Shown in pieces: positions 32,478 through 40,666 of a stretch of 64,000 bases of DNA. The notes under the pieces were generated by a model. It did no database searches. It was not told the origin of the DNA and worked only from the letters and a program-made list of their open reading frames with translations. The number at the start of each line of letters is the position of its first letter. Positions within the stretch are counted from its first letter, which is position 1. The translations under genes were made by a program, and so were the position numbers. The DNA comes from Massilia endophytica. GTDB lineage: Bacteria > Pseudomonadota > Gammaproteobacteria > Burkholderiales > Burkholderiaceae_D. The stretch lies in NCBI RefSeq assembly GCF_021165955.1, contig NZ_CP088952.1:1860001-1924000 (forward strand). Direction: 5' to 3'.

Positions 32478-34300
32478 GGCCACACGCTGTTCCGGCGGTC
32501 GAGGAAGAGGCTGTTGCCGTGGATTTTCTTGGCCTGCTTCTTCGCCTCCGAGGCGGATGTGGCGATCTGGTGGTGGGAGTAGTACTGGTGCGGCTCCACC
32601 TTGATCACGCCGAGTGACAGGCTCATCAGCGCGTAGAACACCTTCTTTCCCTGCCGGTCTTCCGAAATATAGCCGCCGCGCTCGCGGTCTTCATTGCTGT
32701 AGAACTCCTGCACGCAGGCCGCGAACTCGTCCAGGATGGCGCGGCAGCGCTCTTCCCAGTCCTCGCTCTGGAACAGGATCATGAAGTCGTCCCCGCCGAT
32801 GTGGCCGACGAAGTCGCGGTCGCGGTCGGAATGGCTGCTCAGGATACGGCCCGCCATCTGGATCACGTCGTCCCCGCGCCGGTAGCCGTAGACGTCGTTG
32901 AAGGGCTTGAAGTGGTCGAGGTCGCAGTAGCACACCCAGAAGCGCGTGCCGCTCTCCAGAAGCCGGTCGATATGTTCGTTGATCGGCACATTGCCCGGCA
33001 GCTGCGTCAGGGGATTGGCGTAGCGGGCCGCATTGATCTGCATCTGCGTGATCTCGCGCATGAGGTCATGCCCCGTGCCCATGCCCAGGTAGCGTCCCTG
33101 GTCCGTGATGATGAAGCCGTTGAACAGGTGGTGCGCATCCGACTCCACCATGCGGAAGGACAACTCCTGCAGGCTGGTGGACTTGTCGGCGATGAGCGGC
33201 TTGCTGTCCATGAACTGCTTGCAGGACTTCTTGCCATAGAGCTCGCGCTGGTAGGGCCGGGCGAAATGGTCGATCATCTCGAAGCGCGAGATCAGGCCGA
33301 GGGGCACGCCATCATCCACCACGGGAATGATCAGCAGCTTGGGATCGGCCAGGAAGATGTCGTAGACGTCGTTGTTGTTCATGGTGGGCGGCACGGCGGC
33401 CACCTTGTGCAGCAGTTTGAGAATGCTGGCCGTATTGGTCTCGGGTGAGCGCTGGGGATAGACCGACACGCCGTTGCGGCTCAGCGCCTTCGCCACTTCG
33501 GCGGGCAGCGCCTTGGCCGGAATGGCGTGCGGACGTCCCAGGTGGTAGCCCTGGGCGAAGCCGATGCCCAGGTCGCGCAGCACGAGGAGCTCCGCCTGCT
33601 GCTCGATGCCTTCGGCGATCACCAGGGTATGCGATTTCTCCGCAATCTCCTGGATCGAGCGCACGAACTGCAGCTTCACGGGATCGTTATTGATGCCCTG
33701 GATGAAGTGCATGTCCACCTTCACGTAATCCGGCCGCAGCTCGGACCACAGGCGCAGGCTGGAGAAGCCTTCGCCCAGGTCGTCGATGGCGATCTGGAAG
33801 CCGAGCTGGCGGTAGTGCAGCACGGCGTCGCGCATCTGCTCGTAGTCGTAGGTGGGCTGGTTCTCCGTGATCTCGATAATGAGCTGGCCCGGCTGGAGCC
33901 CTGCGCAGCGCACCATTTCGAGCATCTCGCGCTGCTGGCCGTCGCGCTGCGGCAGCAGGCATTCCGGGCTCACGTTCAGGAACAGTTTGCCCGGCAGCTC
34001 CAGTTCCGCGAAGCGCTCCAGCACGACGCGGCGGCACAGGAACTCCACTTCCTGCGTCAGCCCGTGGACGCGCGCCGCCTCGAACAGGCGCATGGGCGAG
34101 TGCAGGGGACTATCGGAGGGGCCGCGGATCAGGCCTTCGTAGCCGATGATCTCGCCGCTCTGCATCTGCACGATGGGCTGGAACAGCGCGGACAACTGGC
34201 GCCCGGCAAGGATGGCATGCAGATGCTCTCCCAGCTGGACGGCTTCCGTGCGTTCCTGTCCGGCCGCCGGGACCAGGAAGCTGATGGTGGCGAGATTCAC
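32474..34300 (-). CDS. EAL-CBS-GGDEF c-di-GMP protein
   Basis: This 608-residue cytoplasmic protein has an EAL phosphodiesterase domain at about 30-270, a CBS pair at about 285-430 and a GGDEF domain at about 440-600. The EAL motif reads YEGLIRG, yet the other catalytic residues look present: NVSPECL, IIEITEN, IDDLGEGFSSL, the lysine of YVKVD, and AEGIE. The GGDEF signature is GGDDF (HIGGDDFMIL), a conservative change, so cyclase activity may be weak or the domain may only bind GTP as a regulator. The net effect is probably hydrolysis of c-di-GMP, tuned by CBS-bound nucleotide. It is divergent from the cupredoxin-like gene across 114 bases. Confidence 0.9.
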   Translation of the reverse strand: MNLATISFLVPAAGQERTEAVQLGEHLHAILAGRQLSALFQPIVQMQSGEIIGYEGLIRGPSDSPLHSPMRLFEAARVHGLTQEVEFLCRRVVLERFAELELPGKLFLNVSPECLLPQRDGQQREMLEMVRCAGLQPGQLIIEITENQPTYDYEQMRDAVLHYRQLGFQIAIDDLGEGFSSLRLWSELRPDYVKVDMHFIQGINNDPVKLQFVRSIQEIAEKSHTLVIAEGIEQQAELLVLRDLGIGFAQGYHLGRPHAIPAKALPAEVAKALSRNGVSVYPQRSPETNTASILKLLHKVAAVPPTMNNNDVYDIFLADPKLLIIPVVDDGVPLGLISRFEMIDHFARPYQRELYGKKSCKQFMDSKPLIADKSTSLQELSFRMVESDAHHLFNGFIITDQGRYLGMGTGHDLMREITQMQINAARYANPLTQLPGNVPINEHIDRLLESGTRFWVCYCDLDHFKPFNDVYGYRRGDDVIQMAGRILSSHSDRDRDFVGHIGGDDFMILFQSEDWEERCRAILDEFAACVQEFYSNEDRERGGYISEDRQGKKVFYALMSLSLGVIKVEPHQYYSHHQIATSASEAKKQAKKIHGNSLFLDRRNSVWP

Positions 34301-34414
34301 GGTATAGTCATGAAAGTAACTAGTGTTTCAATGATAGAAACGGTTTGTGACATCTTGATGAATTCCGGCCACAAAGATTGCACGCTTGCACATTGCAGGC
34401 GCTACAATGATCTG

Positions 34415-35077
34415 ATGAACTTTTCCAGCCGATATCCCATGCGCCGTCTGGCCGCTCTTATCATTTCCGCTACGGCAAGTGCCGCCGCCTTCGCGTCGGG
34501 CGTCACGGTCCAGGTGCAGGACGCCGCCGGCAAGCCCATTGCCGACGCCATCGTCTACGTGGAGGCGGGAGAAGGGCAGGCGCTGCCCAAGCCCCTGAAG
34601 TCTGCCGAGATCAGCCAGAAGGGTCTGAAATTCATCCCTCTGGTCACAGTGGTTCAGACCGGCAGTAAGATTTTCTTCCCCAATAACGACAGAGTCCGGC
34701 ACCACATCTATTCCTTCTCCCCGGCGCACAAGTTCGACCAGAAGCTCTACTCGGGCACCACGGCAGAACCGCAGACCTTCGACAAGGCTGGAACGGTGGT
34801 GCTCGGGTGCAATATCCATGACCGCATGCTGGCCTATATCCGCATCGTGGATACGCCGTATTTCGGCAAGACGGATGCGGCAGGCAATGTCCACATCGAT
34901 CTTCCCGCGGGCGGCAAATTCAGCGTGAAGGCCTGGCACTACGACATGGTGGCGCCGCAGCCGGCCGAACAGTCCGTGGGCGTGAAAGGGGGCGACGCCG
35001 CGACGCCGGTCAGCTTCCGCATGCCGATGAAGCCGCCGAGCCACGACGGCGAGCCTTCGCCGTTCAGTAACTATTGA
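34415..35077 (+). CDS. secreted cupredoxin-like protein (methylamine utilisation-type)
   Basis: This 220-residue protein has a signal peptide (RRLAALIISATASAAAFASG) and a single cupredoxin-like domain. Candidate type-1 copper ligands are the His residues in VRHHIYSF, the Cys and His in VLGCNIHDRM, and the following Met. Proteins of this kind are often annotated as methylamine utilisation proteins, but no methylamine dehydrogenase genes are here. A second start at 34439 is possible; the ATG at 34415 is chosen as the longer frame, and neither has a strong ribosome-binding site. The next gene, a membrane GGDEF-EAL sensor, begins 5 bases after the stop, so the two probably form a signalling unit in which a periplasmic copper or redox protein informs the sensor. 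Confidence 0.78.
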   Translation: MNFSSRYPMRRLAALIISATASAAAFASGVTVQVQDAAGKPIADAIVYVEAGEGQALPKPLKSAEISQKGLKFIPLVTVVQTGSKIFFPNNDRVRHHIYSFSPAHKFDQKLYSGTTAEPQTFDKAGTVVLGCNIHDRMLAYIRIVDTPYFGKTDAAGNVHIDLPAGGKFSVKAWHYDMVAPQPAEQSVGVKGGDAATPVSFRMPMKPPSHDGEPSPFSNY

Positions 35078-35082
35078 GGGCC

Positions 35083-37473
35083 ATGATGCGTTTTCGCAGT
35101 CTGGAAAGCAGGATCGTCACGCTGTTCCTGGTGCTGCTGGTGGTGGTGCAGGTGGTTGGCCTGCTGGTCATCCAGCGCGGCATCGACGCCAACGCGCGCA
35201 GCGCCATCAGCTCGGAGCTTGTGAACGGCAGCAAGGTGTTCAGCCGCCTGCTGGAACAGAATGCGCAGAGCCTGCGCTTCGGCGCACGGTTGCTGGCGCG
35301 CGACACCGCTTTCCTCGCGGCCATCGGCAATAACGACGAAGACGACCGCGCCACCATCGAATCGGCGCTGGCGAACAGCGGCCGCCGCATCAAGGCCTCG
35401 CTTTCCATGCTGGTGAGTTCGGAGCGCAAGATCACGGCATCGGCCGGCGAGGTGAAATCGGCCGGGCTGGAGAAGCTGGTCCTAAGCATGCTCGATAAGG
35501 CGGAACAGGCCGACGGGGCCAACGGCATCGCCATTGTGGACCGCCGTCCCTACCAGGTGGTGGTGATGCCCGTGAAGGCGCCCATCACCATCGGCTGGGT
35601 AGTGATGGCCTTCCCGATCAACGAGCAGCAAGTGGCTGAAATGCGCCAGATCACAGCGCTGCATGCCTCCATCGTTACGCGCGACGGCAATGGCGAGTGG
35701 CTGACGGTGGCATCCACCATGAGCCCCATGCAGACCGGCAGCATGCTGCAGCAGCTGCGAGCCATGCCGCACGCCGCCGAAACCTTCGACCTCGATATCG
35801 AAGGCGACCAATACAGCACCCGCATGATGGCGATTGGCGAGGACGGGGGGCAGCGCGCCTTTGTGGTCCTGGCCCGTTCCATCGGCGAGGCGACGGCCGA
35901 ATATTCCCGCCTCGAACGCTGGCTCATGGCGCTGACGGTGGCGGGCATTATCGTATCCGCCATTGCCAGCATCCTTACCGCCAAGCGCATCGCCCAGCCG
36001 CTTGCTGCCCTCGCGCAGACAGCGGAAAGGCTGGAGCGGGGCGACTACAAGGTGCAGATTGAATTCAAGCGCGACGACGAGATCGGCGCGCTGGCCCAGG
36101 CCTTCGACAGCATGCGAGACGGTATCGCCAAGCGCGAACAGGAGATCCGCCACCTCGCATATTGGGACACGCTCACCAACCTGCCGAACCGCGCCCAGTT
36201 CCTCCTGCTGCTGAACGACGCCATCACCGACGCGCGCCAGCAGGGGGCTAGCGTCTTCGTGCTCATGATGGACCTGGACCGCTTCAAGCACGTGAACGAC
36301 GTGATGGGCCACAGCTTCGGCGACGCGCTCCTCAAGCAGGTGGGCGGCCGCCTTCAGCTCCTCCTGGCCAACCGCCACGACCTGGGTGCGCAGGTCGCAC
36401 GCCTGGGCGGCGACGAATTCGCCGTGCTGCTGCCGCGCTCCGCCCGCGAACAGGCCATTGCGGTGGCGGCGGACGTTCTCGCGGCGCTGGAAAGCCCGCT
36501 GTCGCTGGACGACCAGATGGTGGACCTGGGCGCGGGCCTGGGCATTGCGGGCTACCCCGAGCATGCGGAAGACGGCGAAGCGCTCCTGAGCATGGCCGAA
36601 GTGGCCATGTACACGGCCAAGCAGCGCAACGACGGGGCCGTGGTCTACGACGCATCCATCGACAAGTCCAGCGCGCAGAGCCTGTCGCTGCTCACGGAGC
36701 TGCGCAACGCCGTCGAGCGCAACGAGCTGCGCCTGTTCGTGCAGCCCAAGATCAAGCTGGCCGATGGCGCCGTGGTGGGCGTGGAGTCGCTGGTGCGCTG
36801 GGTGCATCCCGAACGCGGCAACGTCTTCCCGGACCAGTTCATTCCCTTCGCCGAGCGCACCGGCTTTATCCGCGTGCTGACGCAATGGGTGCTCGACCAG
36901 TCGGCCGCGCTTTGTCACAGGATGGGGCAGCAGGGCGTGCATCTGAAAGTGTCCGTGAACCTGTCGACGCGCGACCTCCTGGACCAGGACCTGCCTGCGA
37001 AGTTCGCCGCCATCATGGCGCGCCACCAGGTATCGGCAAGCTCCTTCTGCCTGGAGATCACCGAAAGCGCGATCATGGACGACCCGGTGCGCGCCCAGCA
37101 GACGCTCGAAGGCCTGCACGCCATGGGCTGCGACCTTTCGATCGACGATTTCGGTACGGGTTATTCCTCGCTGGCCTATTTGAAACGTCTGCCGGTGGAT
37201 GAACTCAAGATCGACAAGTCCTTCGTGCTGAATATGGAAAGCGACATTGGCGACACCAAGATCGTTCGCTCCACCATCGACCTTGGCCACAATATGGGCC
37301 TGCGCGTGGTGGCAGAAGGTATCGAAAGCGAAGCCGCCTGGCGCCTGCTGGCCAAGCTCGGATGCGACCAGGGGCAGGGCTACTTCATGAGCCGTCCCAT
37401 TCCCGCGGACCAGCTGGCGGGCTGGGTGCAGCAATGGCGCGCGCCGCAGCAGGAAGCGAGTCTGGCCGAATAA
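35083..37473 (+). CDS. membrane GGDEF-EAL c-di-GMP sensor protein with HAMP
   Basis: This 796-residue protein has an N-terminal membrane helix (about 10-30), a periplasmic sensor domain of about 250 residues resembling double-CACHE types, a second helix (about 280-300), a HAMP domain (KRIAQPLAALAQTAERLERG), then GGDEF (about 360-520) and EAL (about 540-790) domains. The GGDEF signature RLGGDEFAVLL is intact. EAL reads VESLVRW, with the catalytic ELM-type residues present (ITESAIMDD, IDDFGTGYSSL, KIDKSF, AEGIES). Both activities are possible. The two ATGs at 35083 and 35086 are alternatives after GAGG. It lies directly downstream of the cupredoxin-like gene, so the periplasmic domain may sense that protein. 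Confidence 0.92.
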   Translation: MMRFRSLESRIVTLFLVLLVVVQVVGLLVIQRGIDANARSAISSELVNGSKVFSRLLEQNAQSLRFGARLLARDTAFLAAIGNNDEDDRATIESALANSGRRIKASLSMLVSSERKITASAGEVKSAGLEKLVLSMLDKAEQADGANGIAIVDRRPYQVVVMPVKAPITIGWVVMAFPINEQQVAEMRQITALHASIVTRDGNGEWLTVASTMSPMQTGSMLQQLRAMPHAAETFDLDIEGDQYSTRMMAIGEDGGQRAFVVLARSIGEATAEYSRLERWLMALTVAGIIVSAIASILTAKRIAQPLAALAQTAERLERGDYKVQIEFKRDDEIGALAQAFDSMRDGIAKREQEIRHLAYWDTLTNLPNRAQFLLLLNDAITDARQQGASVFVLMMDLDRFKHVNDVMGHSFGDALLKQVGGRLQLLLANRHDLGAQVARLGGDEFAVLLPRSAREQAIAVAADVLAALESPLSLDDQMVDLGAGLGIAGYPEHAEDGEALLSMAEVAMYTAKQRNDGAVVYDASIDKSSAQSLSLLTELRNAVERNELRLFVQPKIKLADGAVVGVESLVRWVHPERGNVFPDQFIPFAERTGFIRVLTQWVLDQSAALCHRMGQQGVHLKVSVNLSTRDLLDQDLPAKFAAIMARHQVSASSFCLEITESAIMDDPVRAQQTLEGLHAMGCDLSIDDFGTGYSSLAYLKRLPVDELKIDKSFVLNMESDIGDTKIVRSTIDLGHNMGLRVVAEGIESEAAWRLLAKLGCDQGQGYFMSRPIPADQLAGWVQQWRAPQQEASLAE

Positions 37474-37579
37474 AAACTGCCGGAACGGCCTCGCTTGCCG
37501 AGCATATTTGTTTCGATCCAAGCTATGATCGTCCGCGTTCGCCTCAATGAAGAGGCGAGAAAAATAACGGGGACAATCC

Positions 37580-39745
37580 ATGCAACTTCGCAGCGCCACT
37601 CTCGCACTGACCCTGCTCGCCGCCATTGGCGGCAGCGCCATTGCCCAGACCTGCCCGGCGGGCGGCCAGCCCTTCAGCTATCCCCTGACCAAGAAGGTCG
37701 ACCAGCAGGACACCTACCACGGCACCATGGTGGCCGATCCCTATCGCTGGCTGGAAGACGGCAACAGCGCCGACACCAAAGCCTGGATCGAAGAACAGAA
37801 CAAACTGACCTACGGCTACCTGAACCAGATTCCCGCGCGCGAGCAGATCAAGCAGCGCCTGACCAAGCTGTGGAACTTCGAGCGCTACAGCGTACCGTTC
37901 AAGGAGGGTGGCCGCTACTTCTACAGCCGCAACGACGGCCTGCAGAACCAGTCCGTTCTCTACACCATGAAGTCCCTGAACGACACGCCGCGCCTGCTGC
38001 TCGACCCGAATACGCTGGCGGCCGACGGCACCGTGGCGCTCGCTGGCCTGGCTGTAAGCCCGAACGGCAAATACCTCGCCTACAGCACCGCGGCATCCGG
38101 CTCGGACTGGAACGAAATCAAGGTGCGCGACATCGACACCGGCAAGGACGTGGCGGACCACATCAAATGGGTCAAGTTCTCCAACACCGCATGGGCCCAT
38201 GACGGCAGCGGCTTCTATTACAGCCGCTACGACGAACCCACCGAAGCGCAGCGCCTCTCCGGCGTCAACTACTTCCAGAAGGTGTACTTTCACAAGCTGG
38301 GCACCGAGCAGTCGAAGGACGTGCTGGTGTACGACCGCCCGGACCAGAAGGAATGGGGCTTTGGCGCCAACGTGACGGACGACGGCCGCTATCTCGTCAT
38401 CACCTCCTCGCAGGGCACGGAAACGCGCAACCGCGTCTTCTACAAGGACCTGAAACAGAAGGACGCGAAAGTGACCGGCCTGCTCGAAGGCTTCGACGCA
38501 TCCTATGAGTTCATCGACAACGACGGCCCCGTGTTCTACTTCGTCACCGACAAGAACGCGCCGAAGTCGCGCATCATCGCCATCGACACGCGCAAACCTG
38601 CGCCGGACCAGTGGAAAGAGATCGTGCCTGAGTCCTCGGCCACGCTCACCGGCGCCAACATGGTCAACAACCAGCTCGTGGCCAAGTACCTGACGGACGC
38701 GCACAGCGCCGTGAAGGTCTTCGACCTGAAAGGCAAACCGGTACGCGACGTGACGCTGCCGGGCCTTGGATCGGCGGCAGGCTTTGGCGGCAAGCGCAGC
38801 GACAGCGAAACCTTCTTCTCCTACACCAGCTTCACCACGCCAACGACCATCTACCGCTACGACCTGAAGACGGGCGCCAGCAGCATCTACCGCCAGCCGA
38901 AAGTCGAATTCGACCCGAACGCGTATGAAACGCGCCAGGAATTCTTCACCAGCAAGGACGGCACCAAGGTCCCGATGTTCATCGTGGCGAAGAAAGGCCT
39001 GAAGCTGGACGGCAGCAACCCCACCTACCTCTATGGCTACGGCGGCTTCAACATCTCCCTGACGCCGACCTTCTCGGTCGCGAACCTCGCGTGGCTGGAA
39101 ATGGGCGGCGTGTACGTGATGGCCAATCTGCGCGGCGGCGGAGAGTACGGCGAAGCGTGGCACAAGGCGGGCACCAAGCTGCAGAAGCAGAACGTCTTCG
39201 ACGACTTCATTGGCGCTGCCGAATGGCTGATCGCCAACAAGGTCACCTCGCCATCCAAGCTCTCGATTGGCGGCGGCAGCAATGGCGGCCTGCTGGTGGG
39301 TGCGGCGATGACCCAGCGTCCCGAACTGTTTGGCGCCGCGCTGCCTGCGGTCGGCGTGATGGACATGCTGCGCTTCCACAAGTTCACGATCGGCTGGGCA
39401 TGGACGTCGGACTACGGCTCGGCGGACAATGCTGACGAATTCAAGGCTCTCGTGAAATACTCCCCGCTGCACAACATCAAGGCAGGCGGCTGCTATCCGG
39501 CGACGATGATCACCACGGCCGACCACGACGACCGCGTGGTACCCGCGCACAGCTTCAAGTTCGCGGCGGCCGCGCAGGCGGGGCAGGGCGGCGCGGCGCC
39601 GATCCTGATCCGCATCGAAACGAAGGCCGGCCACGGAGCGGGCAAGCCCACCTCCAAGCAGATTGACGAAGTCGCCGACCGCTGGGGCTTCCTCACCCGC
39701 GCCCTCAACATGACTCCCGCCAACACCGCCACCGGCGCCCCCTGA
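37580..39745 (+). CDS. secreted prolyl oligopeptidase, S9A family
   Basis: This 721-residue protein has a signal peptide (QLRSATLALTLLAAIGGSAIA) and the S9A layout: an N-terminal seven-bladed propeller (about 70-440) inserted before the alpha/beta-hydrolase peptidase domain. The catalytic triad is visible: Ser in GGGSNGGLLVGA (about 568), Asp in TADHDDRVVPAHS (about 650) and His in KAGHGAGKPTSK (about 690). It cleaves proline-containing peptides in the periplasm or outside. The start at 37580 opens directly into the signal peptide. The gene is single and is followed at 39776 by a long inverted-repeat element. Close relatives in this family are annotated as prolyl oligopeptidase or S9 peptidase. 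Confidence 0.95.
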   Translation: MQLRSATLALTLLAAIGGSAIAQTCPAGGQPFSYPLTKKVDQQDTYHGTMVADPYRWLEDGNSADTKAWIEEQNKLTYGYLNQIPAREQIKQRLTKLWNFERYSVPFKEGGRYFYSRNDGLQNQSVLYTMKSLNDTPRLLLDPNTLAADGTVALAGLAVSPNGKYLAYSTAASGSDWNEIKVRDIDTGKDVADHIKWVKFSNTAWAHDGSGFYYSRYDEPTEAQRLSGVNYFQKVYFHKLGTEQSKDVLVYDRPDQKEWGFGANVTDDGRYLVITSSQGTETRNRVFYKDLKQKDAKVTGLLEGFDASYEFIDNDGPVFYFVTDKNAPKSRIIAIDTRKPAPDQWKEIVPESSATLTGANMVNNQLVAKYLTDAHSAVKVFDLKGKPVRDVTLPGLGSAAGFGGKRSDSETFFSYTSFTTPTTIYRYDLKTGASSIYRQPKVEFDPNAYETRQEFFTSKDGTKVPMFIVAKKGLKLDGSNPTYLYGYGGFNISLTPTFSVANLAWLEMGGVYVMANLRGGGEYGEAWHKAGTKLQKQNVFDDFIGAAEWLIANKVTSPSKLSIGGGSNGGLLVGAAMTQRPELFGAALPAVGVMDMLRFHKFTIGWAWTSDYGSADNADEFKALVKYSPLHNIKAGGCYPATMITTADHDDRVVPAHSFKFAAAAQAGQGGAAPILIRIETKAGHGAGKPTSKQIDEVADRWGFLTRALNMTPANTATGAP

Positions 39746-39775
39746 ACGGGCGCTGAGGGACAAACGGTCCAGTTC

Positions 39776-39882
39776 GTGTCCACTTCTGGTGCCAGGGAAG
39801 AAATGTGGACACGACCTCAGCCGTACCGAGGCTAGCGCTCAGTCCGTGTCCAAAAATCTTCCCTGGCACCAGAAGTGGACAC
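39776..39882. repeat. 107-base element with perfect 26-base terminal inverted repeats
   Basis: The arm at 39776-39801 (starting GTGTCCACTTCTGGTGCCAG) is the exact inverse of 39857-39882. Inside lies a second inverted pair, GGACACG (39806-39812) and CGTGTCC (39846-39852). The element falls between the convergent peptidase and XRE genes. It shares the CTGGTGCCAGG core with the hairpin after sdaA and the GGCACCAGG near 61.97 kb, so it looks like a member of an interspersed, MITE- or REP-like family. No coding capacity or transposase is present. Confidence 0.8.
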
Positions 39883-39895
39883 GGGCTCGGCTGTA

Positions 39896-40471
39896 TTAGC
39901 GGTGGATGACGACGAGGAGGGCTTTGGCTTCGGTTTTGCCGGGGTTGCGGATGGCGTGGGCCTGGTCGGCCGGGTAGCGGGCGGTGCCGCCGAGCTTGAT
40001 TTTCTTGCGGTGCGCGCCAACTTCGATTTCCATCGCACCATGCAGTAGTGTCAGGTGCTCAGTCGTGCCCGGATCGTGGGGCTGGGAAACCAGTTCGCCG
40101 CCTGGCGCGAGCGTCAGTTCGTACCATTCGTGCTTCCCGGCCAGCTCCATCGGGCCAAGGATGCGCAGCACGTAGCCAGCGTGATGGCCGGGCAGGGTGG
40201 GGGTCTCGTGGGCGTCCACAACTCTTATCGTTTCGACATCCTTTTCGCCGTCCGCCAGCAGTTCGCTGATCGCCACCCCCAGCGCGTTGGCCAGCCGCCA
40301 GGTAATGGCAATGGTGGGGTTGGCCTTCTCGCGCTCGATCTGGGACAGCATGGACTTGGAAACGCCGGCAATCCGCGACAGGTCTTCCAGCGTCAATCCA
40401 CGCGCCAGGCGCAGTCTTTGCAGGGCGGCGCCCACCTCGGGCGGGGCGTTGGCGGAAATAGTTGGTTTCAT
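39896..40471 (-). CDS. XRE-family regulator with cupin domain
   Basis: This 191-residue protein has an N-terminal XRE helix-turn-helix (about 15-70: LTLEDLSRIAGVSKSMLSQI) and a C-terminal cupin beta-barrel (about 105-190), including HEWYELTLAPGGELVSQPHD and a final AHAIRNPGKTEAKALLVVIH. Such proteins sense small molecules and control nearby metabolic genes. It is divergent from kbl across 195 bases that hold three GTTCAA half-sites, so it probably controls the threonine-degradation genes and itself. The start is the ATG at 40471 (MKPTISAN). A longer frame to 40498 is possible but lies over a half-site. The ligand is unknown; threonine or glycine would be a reasonable guess. Confidence 0.9.
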   Translation of the reverse strand: MKPTISANAPPEVGAALQRLRLARGLTLEDLSRIAGVSKSMLSQIEREKANPTIAITWRLANALGVAISELLADGEKDVETIRVVDAHETPTLPGHHAGYVLRILGPMELAGKHEWYELTLAPGGELVSQPHDPGTTEHLTLLHGAMEIEVGAHRKKIKLGGTARYPADQAHAIRNPGKTEAKALLVVIHR

Positions 40472-40492
40472 ACGGTATGGATGGCTTGCAAA

Positions 40493-40538
40493 GTTCAATA
40501 TGCTTATGTAGTATTCGCTATATTGAACGTGAGTTCAA
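40493..40538. promoter_or_regulatory. operator array of three GTTCAA half-sites
   Basis: GTTCAATAT at 40493-40501 is inverted as ATATTGAAC at 40520-40528, and TTGAAC-GTGA-GTTCAA at 40523-40538 forms a second perfect palindrome with the last half-site. The sites lie between the divergent XRE-cupin gene and kbl, the expected place for autoregulatory binding. Confidence 0.6.
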
Positions 40539-40666
40539 AATAGTGGAATCCGGAGCGGTTATCGAAAAAGGAGTAAACTTCGAAACCGGTTCTCTGGAGA
40601 AGCACGGTACAACATTGGCAATATCCGGTCAAGCAAGCGGAAACCCACCTGTCCTGAGGAAGAATC

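Noticed and set aside
34415..35077. Part of a methylamine dehydrogenase cluster
   Set aside because: No mau-type dehydrogenase or maturation genes occur nearby; only a cupredoxin-like fold supports the usual name.
35482..37641. A 719-residue minus-strand frame opposite the GGDEF-EAL gene
   Set aside because: Same antisense effect of GC-rich third positions; the plus-strand protein has all family motifs.
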